64,000 nt of DNA from Apium graveolens (lineage: Eukaryota > Streptophyta > Magnoliopsida > Apiales > Apiaceae). Under the pieces are notes generated by a model, which ran no database searches, had not been told where the DNA came from, and was given only the letters and a program-made list of their open reading frames with translations. The DNA is taken from NCBI RefSeq assembly GCF_009905375.1, contig NC_133656.1, forward strand, positions 231,473,739-231,537,738, read 5' to 3'. The translations under genes were made by a program, and so were the position numbers. Each line of letters begins with the position of its first letter. The stretch's first letter is position 1. Of this stretch, positions 50,475-61,579 are shown one piece after another.

Positions 50475-50595
50475 ACTAGAGAGTGAAGGAAAATTTTGAG
50501 GAAAGTAACGTCACTTGCCCGAAACTGGACTCCCACTAGAAAGTGAAGGAAATTTTTTGAGGAAAGTAACGTCACTTGCCCGAAACTGGACTCCC
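50475..50595. repeat. 60-bp tandem duplication
   Basis: ACTAGAGAGTGAAGGAAAA and ACTAGAAAGTGAAGGAAAT open two consecutive units. Both continue through GGAAAGTAACGTCACTTGCC and end GACTCCC. Two near-identical units stand head to tail. Confidence 0.8.
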
Positions 50596-50632
50596 ATGTG
50601 GTGTTCTGGGACAAATTTTGAAGGTCATTTGA

Positions 50633-50729
50633 GGATCATGGGATTTCAACCCGCTTAACAGGAATGAGATTACAAATGTATTAGAATATTATCCTCATTC
50701 TAGTTTATCTAGTTGAAATCCCATGATCC
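50633..50729. repeat. 97-bp hairpin element
   Basis: The perfect 18-bp inverted ends GGATCATGGGATTTCAAC and GTTGAAATCCCATGATCC enclose a second weaker inverted pair (GAATGAGAT / ATCCTCATTC). It resembles a very small MITE. Confidence 0.6.
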
Positions 50730-51262
50730 AACCAACTCTTTCACAATTATTGAGCTAAGAACTCTTTTCAATTTTTCTGAATGTCACCAACTCTGGAGTA
50801 GTGTGGTTTTTAATATATATTTTTTCTATCAGCCACTGGTATGCACTGCCATTGCAGTAAGTTTGGGAGTGGATCTAGGCACGATGAAAGTAGCAGGGAA
50901 AGTATACACTGTCATAGTGTCGTAGAAATAAGTTTCCTATACATGACGCAGGGTGTAACTTGTTGGGAGGTATGAAGTTCCAGTATTTTTATCTGTTTAA
51001 AGGGTGTAAACATGCTGATTCCTTTCATGAGTCATAAATGGTTTCTTTCACTACCTTGATGCTGACTTTTATGTTATGGCCTTTGTTGTTACGTTAGTTA
51101 GCAACTTATACTATTTAAAAGAAATTTACGAAGTAATATTATAAATATAGCTATCTCCTAACCTAAATTATAAGTGGCTTTAATTTTTCGATGCTTTCAC
51201 ATTTGATCATCCATGATATTATTTTCATATTTACAATATGTATATAATCTTACATAAATAAA

Positions 51263-51500
51263 AGGCTTAATGACCTTTTGGCCCCTAAAGCATGGGTCGT
51301 TATATCTATCAGCCCCAAAAGTATGAAGTCATTCCGTTTGACCCCTCTAATATTAAGTATTGTACCTTTTAACCCTTTTCCCCTCCAAAACGACATATCG
51401 GTGAATATTGTAGGGTAAAATCGACTTTTACTAAGAAAATGGGTAAAAATGTATGAAGATGGATATTATAAGGGTCAAAAGTTATGATTTCATATATTTC
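51263..51500. repeat. Foldback MITE (TTAATGACCTTTTGG end), right end lost
   Basis: It starts GGCTTAATGACCTTTTGGCC. The inner words ATGAAGTCAT, TTTAACCCTTTT and, inverted, AAGGGTCAAAAG and ATGATTTCAT show that the ~240 bp fold back. A relative in the window (53823-54066) has the opposite end preserved. Confidence 0.55.
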
Positions 51501-51502
51501 AT

Positions 51503-52163
51503 AGAGTTGTTTGCAAAATGCATCCCCGTGGTTTGAACAAAATATAATTTTTTACCTATACTTTATATAACTACACTTTGCATCCCCTTACTATTTTCGG
51601 CGCGACAAATTGCCCTTTTTTCGTTAAATTTGTTAAAATTTTCAGGGGTATTTTAGGAAATGAAAATATTAAATTATTTTCAGATCTTTATTTAAGGTTT
51701 TTAACCCTCTAAACGATACATTTTAAAAAAATTTAAAGAACGGAAGTTGTAGAGAATAAAAAGATCTTCTCGAAATAAAAAGGTTCAAAATTGAAATATT
51801 TTTTTTATAATTGTTTTTTAATAAATTCATTAAGTACATATTTTATTTAATTTTGCCTTCGTAAATTTTTTGATAATTTTGAATGTTATTATTTCGAAAA
51901 GATTTTTTCGTTCTCTATAATTTTCGTTCTTTAAATTTTTTCGAAAAGTATCATTAAGAAGGTCAAAAAGCTTAAATAATGATCTAATTATAATTAAATA
52001 TTTTAATTTCCTAAAATGCCCCCGAGAATTTTAACAAATTTAACGAAAAGGGTGCAATTTGTCGCGCCGAAAATAGTAAGGGGATGCAAAGTACAGTTAT
52101 ATAAAGTATAGGTAAAAAATACATTTTGGCCAAACCATGGGGATACATTTTGCAAATAACTCT
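51503..52163. repeat. 661-bp foldback element
   Basis: The ends AGAGTTGTTTGCAAAATGCA and, inverted, TGCAAATAACTCT match. The inverted match continues for more than 150 bp (for example CTATTTTCGGCGCGACAAAT against GTCGCGCCGAAAATAG) and picks up again in the middle. ATTTCAT flanks both sides (51496-51502 and 52164-52170) as target duplication. Non-coding. Confidence 0.75.
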
Positions 52164-53156
52164 ATTTCATATGATTCCAACTATTATGTGAAGCTGGTTT
52201 ATTTAATTTATATTTATTGATATATGTTACTAAGATTTACATAAACCAGATCATTCACTACCATCTAAATGACTTCCTTAAAGTTAAATCAAGCTGAAAA
52301 CTTGAACCTTCTAGAAAAGATCTAAGATCTCTGCATCTACATAAACATATAAACTTAAGGGTTATCTCCCACACGGGCCGCAGACCATGCACTATTTTAT
52401 GGGAAAATGTCGTATCCTATATCGTGTTGTATCAAGCCATGTCCATGTCATGCTTGTTAGAGCTCTGACATCGCCCTCAAATAATAAACATGACAGATAA
52501 ATAGCACGAATATGTGGAAAGACTCAAAGAGCTCCTCGTGGTGTTTTTAACTAAAGTGTCTATAATACTAATACTAAATCACATTCTGGTTGTTTTATAC
52601 CTTGTAGATATTGTAATGGAACACCTCGAGCAATCTGAGTTCAGCTCTGGAATGAGACAGTTCCACCTATAACACGGGGTAAACACTAATATGTCGTGTG
52701 AGTGAAAATAATTTTCTTGGCAATAAGAGCCAATACAGTCAAATAAAAGCACTTAAGACACAGCACTTAAGAAAAAAATATTGCATTACAGATGCTCTGT
52801 TATGGAGTCAACATTATACATGAACCGGATGACGAGCTTAATACATTAATCAGACACAACTTTAGATGTTCTGTTCACGTCTGAGAAACAATAGAAAAAG
52901 GTGCTTCCATTCTCAGGCACCCCTTGTCCTTAGATGCATGATGACAAACAACTTTCAGAATTTCCGAATACTAATAATTCTGCAATAGGAATATCCAGAA
53001 CCTAGGTATCAATTTAAATGATAACCGCAAGCAACAATTTTATTTTATTTTTTTAATAAAAGAGCCTACTACCTTGCAGTTGGAACTGTTGATCTCTGTG
53101 AAGCATATAGTATTCATGTCTAAAACCGAAAAGTATATTACAAGTTTATAGATCCA
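52164..53156. other. No gene seen
   Basis: Mixed AT-rich sequence with a somewhat less AT-rich part at about 52370-52560. No frame, splice pattern or repeat boundary that I can support. Confidence 0.4.
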
Positions 53157-53471
53157 CTAGGGCACAATTTCAACAACAACCTCCTTATAGTGAACCATCA
53201 TGTATATTAAGTGCTCTGCTTCTCTGTACTTGATATGATGAGGTTTAGTTAGGTCGCTGAATGTAGTATAGCACTTGTGAGAAGTAAGCCTGATTTTCCA
53301 AGGATCCTCAAGACCAAGTTTGAGGGCCAAGGTTCCAACTTCATCGTTGTAAGTAATTAAATTCCCAATTTTCTGTTTTGGATTTGCAGTAGAATGGTTT
53401 GTTAGTTTCTGTTCACTTATATTTAAAGTCTGCAATTTGCTAAAAAGAACACAACAAACCATTATGAACAT
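53157..53471 (-). other. Hypothetical 104-aa frame or exon
   Basis: A minus-strand frame with balanced composition, unlike its AT-rich surroundings. Its second half reads EVGTLALKLGLEDPWKIRL, TSHKCYTTFSDLTKPHHIK and YREAEHLIYMMVHYKEVVVE. I do not recognise a family. The sequence before KLQTLNISEQ ends in AAATTGCAG on the minus strand, a possible splice acceptor, so this may be the last exon of a lost gene. Confidence 0.25.
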
Positions 53472-53822
53472 AGTCTCACTTGCAAAACAACCCTTTTAAC
53501 TAAACTTATTATTCTTTCTTTATTATCGCATTTCGAATGCTAAACTTCAGTATTTGCATCTCTTTTGTAACATAAAAAAGTTTGATGATTTATATAATTA
53601 TTTTTTAAAAGCATGCATGTCTATACTATTCAACGAGATTATTATTAAAGTATACATGCATCTTTTTAAATTTAAAATCTCTTGAGACCAATGTACTTCC
53701 TGACCGAAAAGATCTTTCATGCAGGCCATCAAGTTTTCGAAGGCAAAAAGCCCTTGCAATCAATTTTCAAGAGTTCCCATAAAGCAAGCAAAGCCCATCC
53801 AAAGCAGCTTGGGAAATATCTA

Positions 53823-54066
53823 TGCAAAATTCAAAATTATGAAGTTATACATTTTAACCCCTATAGTATTATGTATCGTTCCTTTTAACCCTTTTTGTAA
53901 AAGATATTTTTTACCCTCCGATATTGGTCGATACTTCATTTTATTGCCGAAAAGGGCTAAAAGGAACGATACCCAATACTACAGGGGTTAAAAGGTATGA
54001 CTTCATAATTTTGAGACTAATAGATATAACGGTCCATACTTTAGGGCCCGAAAGGTCATTAAGCGT
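53823..54066. repeat. Foldback MITE (same family as 51263), left end lost
   Basis: The right end reads GGGCCCGAAAGGTCATTAAGC, the inverse of the start at 51263. The inner palindrome pairs ACGATACCCAATACTACAGG with TATAGTATTATGTATCGTTCC. The left end starts within the family sequence (ATGAAGTTATACATTTTAAC). Confidence 0.55.
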
Positions 54067-54240
54067 AAATAAAACCATATGTTTTTATTTAAAATAAAAG
54101 TATATATTATTCTTGAATGTGACTTTTTTAATGTGTATGGAGTTTTAAATGTATTTAACCACATTTGATTAATAATGTACAATTTCTTTTAAATAAATTT
54201 TCACTCAACAATAAACATCTTCCTCATCTTCATCCCAAAC

Positions 54241-54974
54241 GGGTTTTATATCAAATTGTCCACCAAACTTGTTAAAATGTATCAAGTAGCTACTTAATCT
54301 CCGCGGTGACTCATTTAAACCACTAAAATACTACAATTAAACCTCGATTAAGTAATAATCGTTAAAGTAATAAACTCATTAAAATAATATTTTTTTCTGG
54401 TCCCAGCATAATGGACATAATGTATTTTTACTCCCGATAAAGTAATAAACTCACTAAAGTAATATTTTTTCTCGGTCCCAACCCTATTACTTTAAAGATA
54501 TTTAACTGTAGTATATATCACTCCGTTAGAATTTTTAAATTTTTTTAACAGAAGTGTTGTGTTTGCCGTGTATTTCTTTGATTATTATGGTTTATCCGCA
54601 AACTTGAGTGCCTCTCTCTCATCTGTATATCTGTTTAATTGGTCCTAAAATAATCGTTATCTTCATGAGTAAAATAAAAGTTAGGTGATCTGCAATTGCA
54701 GTATTAATTTGAGTAAAATTCAACAGAGAGATGAAAAGAATATATCCCTTCAATTAGGACTCTCGTTGTTTATCTCAATTTTATGTGTCTGGCGGTTTAA
54801 CAAAAATATACGACTACAAATTTTTAAAGTTAACGTTTTCCGTTAAAAAAATTTAAAAAATCTAACGGAGTGATATATACTAGTATTTTAGTGGTTTAAA
54901 TGAGTCGTCGTGGAGATTGAGTAGCTACTTGATATATTTTAACGAGTTCGGTGGGTTATTTGATATAAAACCCC
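54241..54974. repeat. Mutator-like MITE with 9-bp target duplication
   Basis: ATCCCAAAC stands on both sides (54232-54240 and 54975-54983). The ends GGGTTTTATATCAAAT and, inverted, ATTTGATATAAAACCCC begin arms that match for ~135 bp once the nested element at 54334-54508 is removed. No coding capacity. It lies about 50 bp before the first recognisable MOSC exon. Confidence 0.8.
54334..54508. repeat. Stowaway-like MITE nested in the Mutator-like MITE
   Basis: The 175-bp insert has ends CAATTAAACCTCG and, inverted, CAGTTAAATATC, flanked by TA (54332-54333 and 54509-54510). The opposite arm of the host MITE still carries the empty site (AAAATACTAGTATATATC), which confirms insertion at one TA. 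Confidence 0.8.
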
Positions 54975-56882
54975 ATCCCAAACCCTAAAATAATAGACAA
55001 GATTATTCTCAATCTTCCTGTATTGACAACAAATTTCTGTAGAGAATACCCAATTAAATCATGCTGCGGCATTTCTGTTTCTCAAGCACCTCCCACTCCC
55101 ACTCCCACGGGTATGTATGTATCACCTCTTAAGTCCATCTTGTTATGTTTAAATTGCTCACGCTTAAGACCCGTAAAGAAACCGAGGGAGATATCGTTAG
55201 ACAGAGAGGTCATTGGTTCAAACTGAATACTTTTGCTTATAATTTTGATGCTGCAAAATACTAATATTTGTAGTCAATATATTTTTTACATATCGTGCAA
55301 AATTTTGCCCAACGATTTTTTATGTATGATGGTGTGCTATTAGGTGTTTCTATGAGGTTTAATTTACTTGGATATTTACGAAATTCGATTTTAGTGGAAT
55401 ATCTATGCAATTATGTTTCTTGGTACTTTGTATACAGGTTTTTACTGGGATCGACAATGGCTGGTTGTGAATTCAAATGGCAGGGCATATACCCAAAGGA
55501 CTGCACCAAAGCTAGCTCTTATATATGTCGAGCTTCCTACTGATGCCTTTACTGAGGGCTGAAAACCTACCAATAACTCCTATATGGGTAATATTATTAT
55601 ATGATTCACCGAAACTTACAAATATGTTTGTTCAAAATTATTTTCTTCTGTTATTTTTTCTAAGAACTCCATTCATATGCTTTTTATTCAGTTGTTTTAC
55701 ATAATTTTTTTTTAAAATTCTGTTTGTGTAAGTTATGAACTTATGATGATTGACTGTCACGAGATTCTGGTCTCAAATGGAAGTTTGAAGTTAGATATGA
55801 ATAGCAATGTAACGGTATGGATGTATTTCAATTTCTCCCTAGTGATCAAGGCCCCCGGGATGGCTGAACTGGATATTTCATTGAGAAAACCAAATGGAAC
55901 AGCTGATGGCGTCTCTGTGTGGAAATGGTCTGGTTCTGCCTTAGATGAAGGAGCTGACACATCAAAATGGTTCTCTGATTATCTCGGCAAAGCCAGTCGA
56001 TTGGTGCGCTTTAATGGAGGTAATCCTTGATTAGTTCAAACTAGAGACCTGTATAGGATATATACAGTAATACAGTTCACTGAAATAATTGTTCTCTCCG
56101 GTCTTCAGTCTTCACATTATATTTATATAACTGAAATAATTGTTCTCTCCGGTCTTCACATTAAAATTTGAAATTATATAGGCTTCATCAGTAGCAGAGA
56201 AACCTCTATTGTTGAGAAAGTGAAATATGCATCTTCTTAAAAAGGAAAAAAAGAAAAAAAAACAAGACCTCTTGATATAGCGGTATCTCTCTCACTCTCT
56301 TTACGGGATGTCGCAAAAAAAGAAGAAAAGAAATATGCATCTTATTATCAAAGCATATATACAATCTTATGTATGAATCATGACTTACGGTTAGTATTTA
56401 TTCCTGCTGCTTTTCCAAATTATCCACTCCTTGAAAATTGCATTAACCCCTACAACTTTCTATTTTTACTCTCACAGGTTTGAAGATGTCGGTCTATCTA
56501 CAAAGTATCATGGTTAGGTTGCATTTATGAGATTTGGTAAAATTCACGATTAGCACATATCCTTGCATGTAATGTCCCATTTCTAAGACTACTTGTGTAT
56601 GGTCATTAAGATGTTACATAAACTTACTTTGTATGTAGAACAGATCACGAAATATCTTACTTTTGTGTAATTTCATGACGATGTTCTTTACTTAAATCCT
56701 GTCGAAGTTATTTAAGTTGTATCCTGATACAGAATCAGAAACTAGAAAGGTAGACCCTGATTATGCTTGCGGACACAAGATTATGTTCTCTGACGGGTAC
56801 CCTTTCCTCTTACTATCCCAGGTTATTCAAACTCATACATTTGAACACAAAGTTCATTTTTTTAGTTCCAAAAGTGGCACAA

Positions 56883-56940
56883 AACGCCACTTCCTCTGGG
56901 GTCCGGGGTTCAACCCCAGAGCCCCAGAAGAAGTGGCGTT
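56883..56940. repeat. GC-rich hairpin in the left TIR
   Basis: AACGCCACTTC and its inverse GAAGTGGCGTT enclose GGGGTTCAACCCC and CCCAGAGCCCC. The right TIR has a counterpart at 63116-63166. It stands out against the AT-rich surroundings. Confidence 0.75.
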
Positions 56941-57040
56941 GTGGGGTAAATTAATTTTTTTTTTGTTTTTTTTCTTTCCTCCGGGATTGAATGGCAGTTG
57001 TGTTAATTGTGCTTAAGTGTTTGTAAGTGGGAAATATGTA

Positions 57041-57390
57041 ATGAAGACCTAGTTTTGAGTCTTCATATTAAATTGGGAAAAAATTATTTTGGTGTAATTT
57101 TTTTTTGTTGGGTAGTCATGCAAGCCTATTTATAGTAAGTAATTTTTATTTTTTTTAAAAAAAGTGTATGTATGACTTTTTGTGCCCTCAAAAAGGGTAG
57201 TCGGCAACGAAAATATTCAATGAAGACCTAGTTTTGAGTTCTAATATTAAATTGGAAAAAAATTATTTTGGTGTATTTTTTTTATTGGGGAGTCATGCAA
57301 GCCTATTTATAGTATGTAATATTTGAATTTTTAAAAAAGGTGTACATATGACCTTTTGTGACTTCAAAAAAGGGTACATTGGTAGTTGAC
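57041..57390. repeat. Tandem duplication within the left TIR
   Basis: Two ~170-bp units each open AATGAAGACCTAGTTTTGAG and contain AATTATTTTGGTGTA, GTCATGCAAGCCTATTTATA and a closing AAAAAGGGTA word. The right TIR has one unit only, so the duplication happened in this copy or lineage. Confidence 0.75.
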
Positions 57391-57930
57391 AAAGAATTGT
57401 TTTTATGAAAGGGTAGTTTGTATTTTTTTTGCTGTAATAGAAGACAATAACATCTTTTAGCAAGATGAAATCGACTTGTCAACTTTTAGAAGTCCGAATC
57501 TTCAGACAAATATGAAAAGTTAAAAGAAGTACTGTGTTTACGTAAAGGAAATGCGGATTTCATAAATTCACGGGAGTAGGCACATGCAAATTTATGAAAT
57601 GATTTGACAAGTCAACTTTTGTTTTGAACTGCATGACACAGGTGAATAATTTCATTTTACAATTTATAGGGTGGATAATATCGATTATTTCCATATTCGT
57701 AACTGCACAACCTAATATTACATTTTGACCATGTAATATGGCTATAAATAGCTGCAAAACTATAAGCCATCAACTAAAGTTCCCCCTTTGTAGTATATTA
57801 GTTTCTAAAATTTGAGGCTGCTACAGTCAGGTCTGGGGTGGCACGGTACACATTCTTGTCCCAGTTCCCGGTTTACTTATCAAAATTCTTTATGCTATTT
57901 GTAAATGCTTAAATTCAAATTTACTTGCAG

Positions 57931-60463
57931 GGTAGTGACGATCATTTATGGCTCCGCTCAAACTTCAAGACATACTGGGACTGTGTTCAGGCTAATCCAC
58001 TGCCACAGCCTATCCGAGATGCCATTACAGAAGCTGGTTTTATGGGTGTTCTACTAGCCGGGAGTATGAGACATGATGCTGGCCTCATATCGACTTTTCT
58101 TGATCGATGGCGCCCGGAGACGCATACTTTCCATCTCCGTTTCGGTGAGGCCACTGTTACACTTGAGGATGTGTACTACATATTAGGGCTACGCAGCGTT
58201 GGACGTCCTATATTACCTATTCCAGGGGATGTAGATGCATTGTTAGTATATGAGATTCTTGGTGTTGCCCCCGATCCACAGCAAGATACAGCTGTTATAA
58301 AGAAGGGTGAAATTAAGATTAGTTGGTTGGTTCGTCAGTTCGGTGACTGTTCCCGTCTACACTCAGTTACTGGTCATGATCATGAGCGTGAGCTACTGTA
58401 CCATACACGTGCACACTTGCTTTTGCTCATTGGTTCTACTGTGCCAAACTACAGTGGTTACCGTATGCCTCTAAACCTCCTCCCATTTGTGCGGCACGTG
58501 GATTAGATTAGTACTTATAGCTGGGGCAGTGCATGTCTTGCTTATCTTTACCGCCACCTTTGCTCAGCTAGCATTGGATATAAGACGAAGTTATGTGGGT
58601 CGATGACATTATTACAGGTACATATCCACCCAACATACTTCACATTAGACACACTGCATACTATAGACAAACTGCATACTTTAGAGACACTGCATACTAC
58701 ATGGTACATGATCCATGCGTTCAACAAATATTCATTTCTCGAATGTGGTTCAGGTATGGATATATGAGCATTGTACTGCCTTAGCTCCCAGACAACGAGA
58801 CCCTTATTTGATGCAGCATCCCCGTGCTCTCAGGTACGACTATGCTTAAATATTTATGACTCTTTGTTCATGTTCAAAAGTATTCTAACATAGTCTCTAA
58901 CATAATACATTTCTTGCTTCAGGTGGATGGTCCCATTGGATGGTACGACTGTGCAGACACATTCGTTACGCGGAATTCGTTATGACTTAGATACCATGTC
59001 TGAGGATTCCCTCAGGTGGATGCCCTACGGTGATTCCGCGGTTGAGGCACGATACATCCCTGAGCTTGAGCTATCACTCATGAGTGCACATTGCCCCCTC
59101 TTTTACTTGACATGGGTGGAGTGGTGCTACACTGATAGGGTCACAAGACAGTTTGGCTACTTGCAGCAGGTCCCTACTGATTCTCCACTTACTGATCATG
59201 ATTCTTTCCATAGGGGTCAAAAAGGTTGGCCTTTAAAGTTCACTAGGGTGCGTGAGCTTTGGGAGTCACGTCACACTGCCGTGCTTGGTCCACCATCTTA
59301 CAGACGCACTCACAGACCTATGTGCGTTGTTGACTATCCTGAGTGGTACGACAGAGTCACTAGGCGTTTCATGATCAACCCCAGGATTTGGAGGGACCAG
59401 CAAGGATTCCAGGGGTCGCAGGGACACCTACGAGTGGCTGTAAGATTTCTCTTCTTAGATTAGTACCTCTTCATTTGTCACAGTTTTCGTTTATGTATAC
59501 ACATTTACATGTCATTCAAACTTACATTATGTCAATACAGGTTGAGGGGTTGTCCGCTGCCTACCACCAGATCCGGGAGTCCGGCGTGGCTGAGGATGAT
59601 GATAATGTGGATGAGGCGCTTCAGGGTTTACATGGCATATTAGATGCCATAGGTTTCCCATATCTTCTACAGAGGCCCCCTCATCCACCTCCTGCCACCC
59701 CACGTACTAGCGGTGCTCATGCCCGTAGGCCAGGTACTGCATTTGTTAATGCTGCACCAGCTCCTCGGGATGGTTGGGAGCCTTGGCCTCGTCCATCAGG
59801 TGGAGAGGGTTCTTCGTTCTACACCTCATCTGGCTCAGGTTGGGGGCATAGCTTTCAGGGGCATGGACATACTGACCGTACCAGGGACCACTTTATTCAG
59901 GGAGAGGGAGATCCTCATACGTCTACTTGGGGTCAAAGTTCACAGGTGCCTGATGTTGGTGGGTCTTCTTGGGGGCGGAGCACTCAGAGTCATGATGCGG
60001 GTACATCTACTTTTGGCCACCCTTCTCAGGGCCACAACCCTTATGTTGGTGCATCTACTATGGGCCACACTACTCAGACTTCTTATGCTGTTCCTAGTGC
60101 ATGGGCTACTGGATCCAGTTGGGGCCATTCTACTCAGACTCATTACGGTCATCTGCCCCAAGCTTTTCCACAGCCTACATATAGTTTCCCGCCTGAGACA
60201 GGAGGTTCAGGCTTCTCTTTCCAGACCCCGACTAGGGGCTTCGACCCCTGGTTAGTACGTGATTCCTCCGCACAGAGTCATGAGCAGGGGGTGAGATGCA
60301 TACACCCCCTATCATGCAGGATGCAGATATGGAGGGTGACAGTGAGGAGCAGGATGACGATGATGAGGAAGTTGATCCTCCTATACAGCTCAGACAGCAG
60401 CCCCGTAGAGCAGTGAAAGGAAAGGGGAGGCTATGCCACACCGGCGGGAGGTTCTGTGGCTGA
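57931..60463 (+). pseudogene. Plant mobile domain (PMD/MAIN-like) gene of the TIR element
   Basis: Exons 57931-58617, 58754-58833, 58923-59439 and 59541-60463 join in phase. The core reads MGVLLAGSMRHDAGLISTFL, ETHTFHLRFGEATVTLEDVY (the family signature), TYSWGSACLAYLYRHLC and WRDQQGFQGSQGHL. The tail has five degenerate units of the form S-[ST]-x-G-[HQR]-[ST]-x-Q, an acidic run (EEQDDDDEEVD) and a closing GKGRLCHTGGRF. PMD (aminotransferase-like, PF10536) proteins include MAIN and MAIL1, nuclear factors in silencing and meristem maintenance, and transposon-borne relatives of unknown function. Lesions: TAG at 58504-58506 (from CAG by C-to-T) and a one-base shift in the G5 run at 60287-60291, which could also be an assembly error. 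The first exon was not found: 57931 follows an AG acceptor. Confidence 0.75.
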
Positions 60464-61088
60464 TCAGTACTATTTCACATATTTCCAGACTTGTTATTTT
60501 TAGTTTCCCATATTTTCATTACATATTCAGTTCAGACTTATTTTTATTAGTTCTCGTCATTTTCAAACTTGTTATTTTTCTTACCCCACGGTATTACATT
60601 TCAAGGTGTTTCCTAAGTAATATTCAAAACGTACATACTTACTTAAAGAAATTAAAACTGTCACATTCTCCAATTAACGTATAACGGATGAAATAAAATA
60701 AATAAACTAATACATCAACGAAAACATAATAAGTGAAATTGAAACAAAATCACAACATGACCACCATCAATGCAATTACTTTAATTGATTTCATCTGCAA
60801 AAACTGATAACTCATATCAAATAGTTATACTTTCCTCTATATTTCATTAAAATGATTTGACATCCACATAACTCTTTTCAGTGTTCCTCCTGCTCAATTA
60901 TTTAATTTGCTTGCATGTGCTTTCTACTATGTACTCAGGGGAAAGGGTCTATAAATTATTGTCATATTTCACATGGGTGGCAGTAATGACACGTACATCA
61001 ACAACACTTACAGCCTGTACATCTTCATTACTTTTATGTTCCACAACTGTTAGTCTTATTAACTTTTCTTTATCACCCAACTACTTAC
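60464..61088. other. Spacer between PMD gene and ORF2, no gene seen
   Basis: AT-rich, no transposase remnant. It presumably holds the PMD 3' UTR and the upstream promoter of the next ORF. Confidence 0.4.
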
Positions 61089-61100
61089 ACTATATAAATT
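61089..61100 (+). promoter_or_regulatory. TATA box of ORF2 in the TIR element
   Basis: CACTATATAAAT stands about 45 bp before the ATG at 61139, with a CA-rich leader (CACACATATTACATCC) between them. The promoter call rests on position only. Confidence 0.5.
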
Positions 61101-61138
61101 ATACACCCTCACACATATTACATCCAAGCAGTACTACG

Positions 61139-61579
61139 ATGTCATCGTCCACAAATAAGAAGTGGTTGCTTAGTGAAAGAGATGACGATTACCGTAGTCT
61201 TATGGTAAGTGATCCAGTGGAGTACTTTGCTGGTGTACGCCGAGAATGGGCATTTCGACGTGAAGAATCCGAAAGCCTTACACATGATCTTATTGCGATG
61301 AGTGTAAGGGTTTCGCTTCGTCGTTCTCTATCCATATATCCTCGGCCTCATGAAAATCTTCCTTGGTCTGAATTTAGGCGAAAAGTGGTTAAAGCCGTGA
61401 CCCTTATTCGACGGAAAAATAACAGAATATTGTTGCGTAGGAGTCGTTACTATATGTTCGAACTAGCACAAGATTCAATTCGTGCTTCTGGTAGAGAGCT
61501 TACGGAAACAGAACAACACAGACTGTTACAGAATGAGGATTACATTTCCGATGATTACATGTCCGATGAACAAACTTGA
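61139..61579 (+). CDS. ORF2: unrecognised basic 146-aa protein of the TIR element
   Basis: I do not recognise this family. The start MSSSTNKKWLLSERDDDY follows a TATA-like box at a sensible distance. Residues 25-45 (PVEYFAGVRREWAFRREE) and 75-110 (LPWSEFRRKVVKAVTLIRRK) are amphipathic and strongly basic, which would suit nucleic-acid binding. The tail is acidic (QNEDYISDDYMSDEQT). No Cys/His metal site, signal peptide or membrane span is seen. The frame is intact, unlike the PMD gene next to it, and shares its orientation. The acidic tail recalls those of the PMD protein and ORF3. Whether it is translated is unknown. Confidence 0.55.
   Translation: MSSSTNKKWLLSERDDDYRSLMVSDPVEYFAGVRREWAFRREESESLTHDLIAMSVRVSLRRSLSIYPRPHENLPWSEFRRKVVKAVTLIRRKNNRILLRRSRYYMFELAQDSIRASGRELTETEQHRLLQNEDYISDDYMSDEQT

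Larger units (their letters stand above)
50139..51262. other. Non-coding flank with two small repeats
   Basis: No gene is supported. It holds the tandem duplication at 50475-50595 and the hairpin at 50633-50729, listed separately. A 70-codon frame at 50713-50925 has no recognisable homology. Confidence 0.4.

Noticed and set aside
56883..56940. tRNA or SINE based on the GGGGTTCAACCCC T-arm-like word
   Set aside because: No A box, acceptor stem or anticodon arm can be folded around it. The word is part of a simple palindrome shared by both TIRs.
59713..60255. 180-codon Leu/Val/His-rich plus-strand frame
   Set aside because: It is the +1 shadow of the low-complexity tail of the PMD gene (exon 4).
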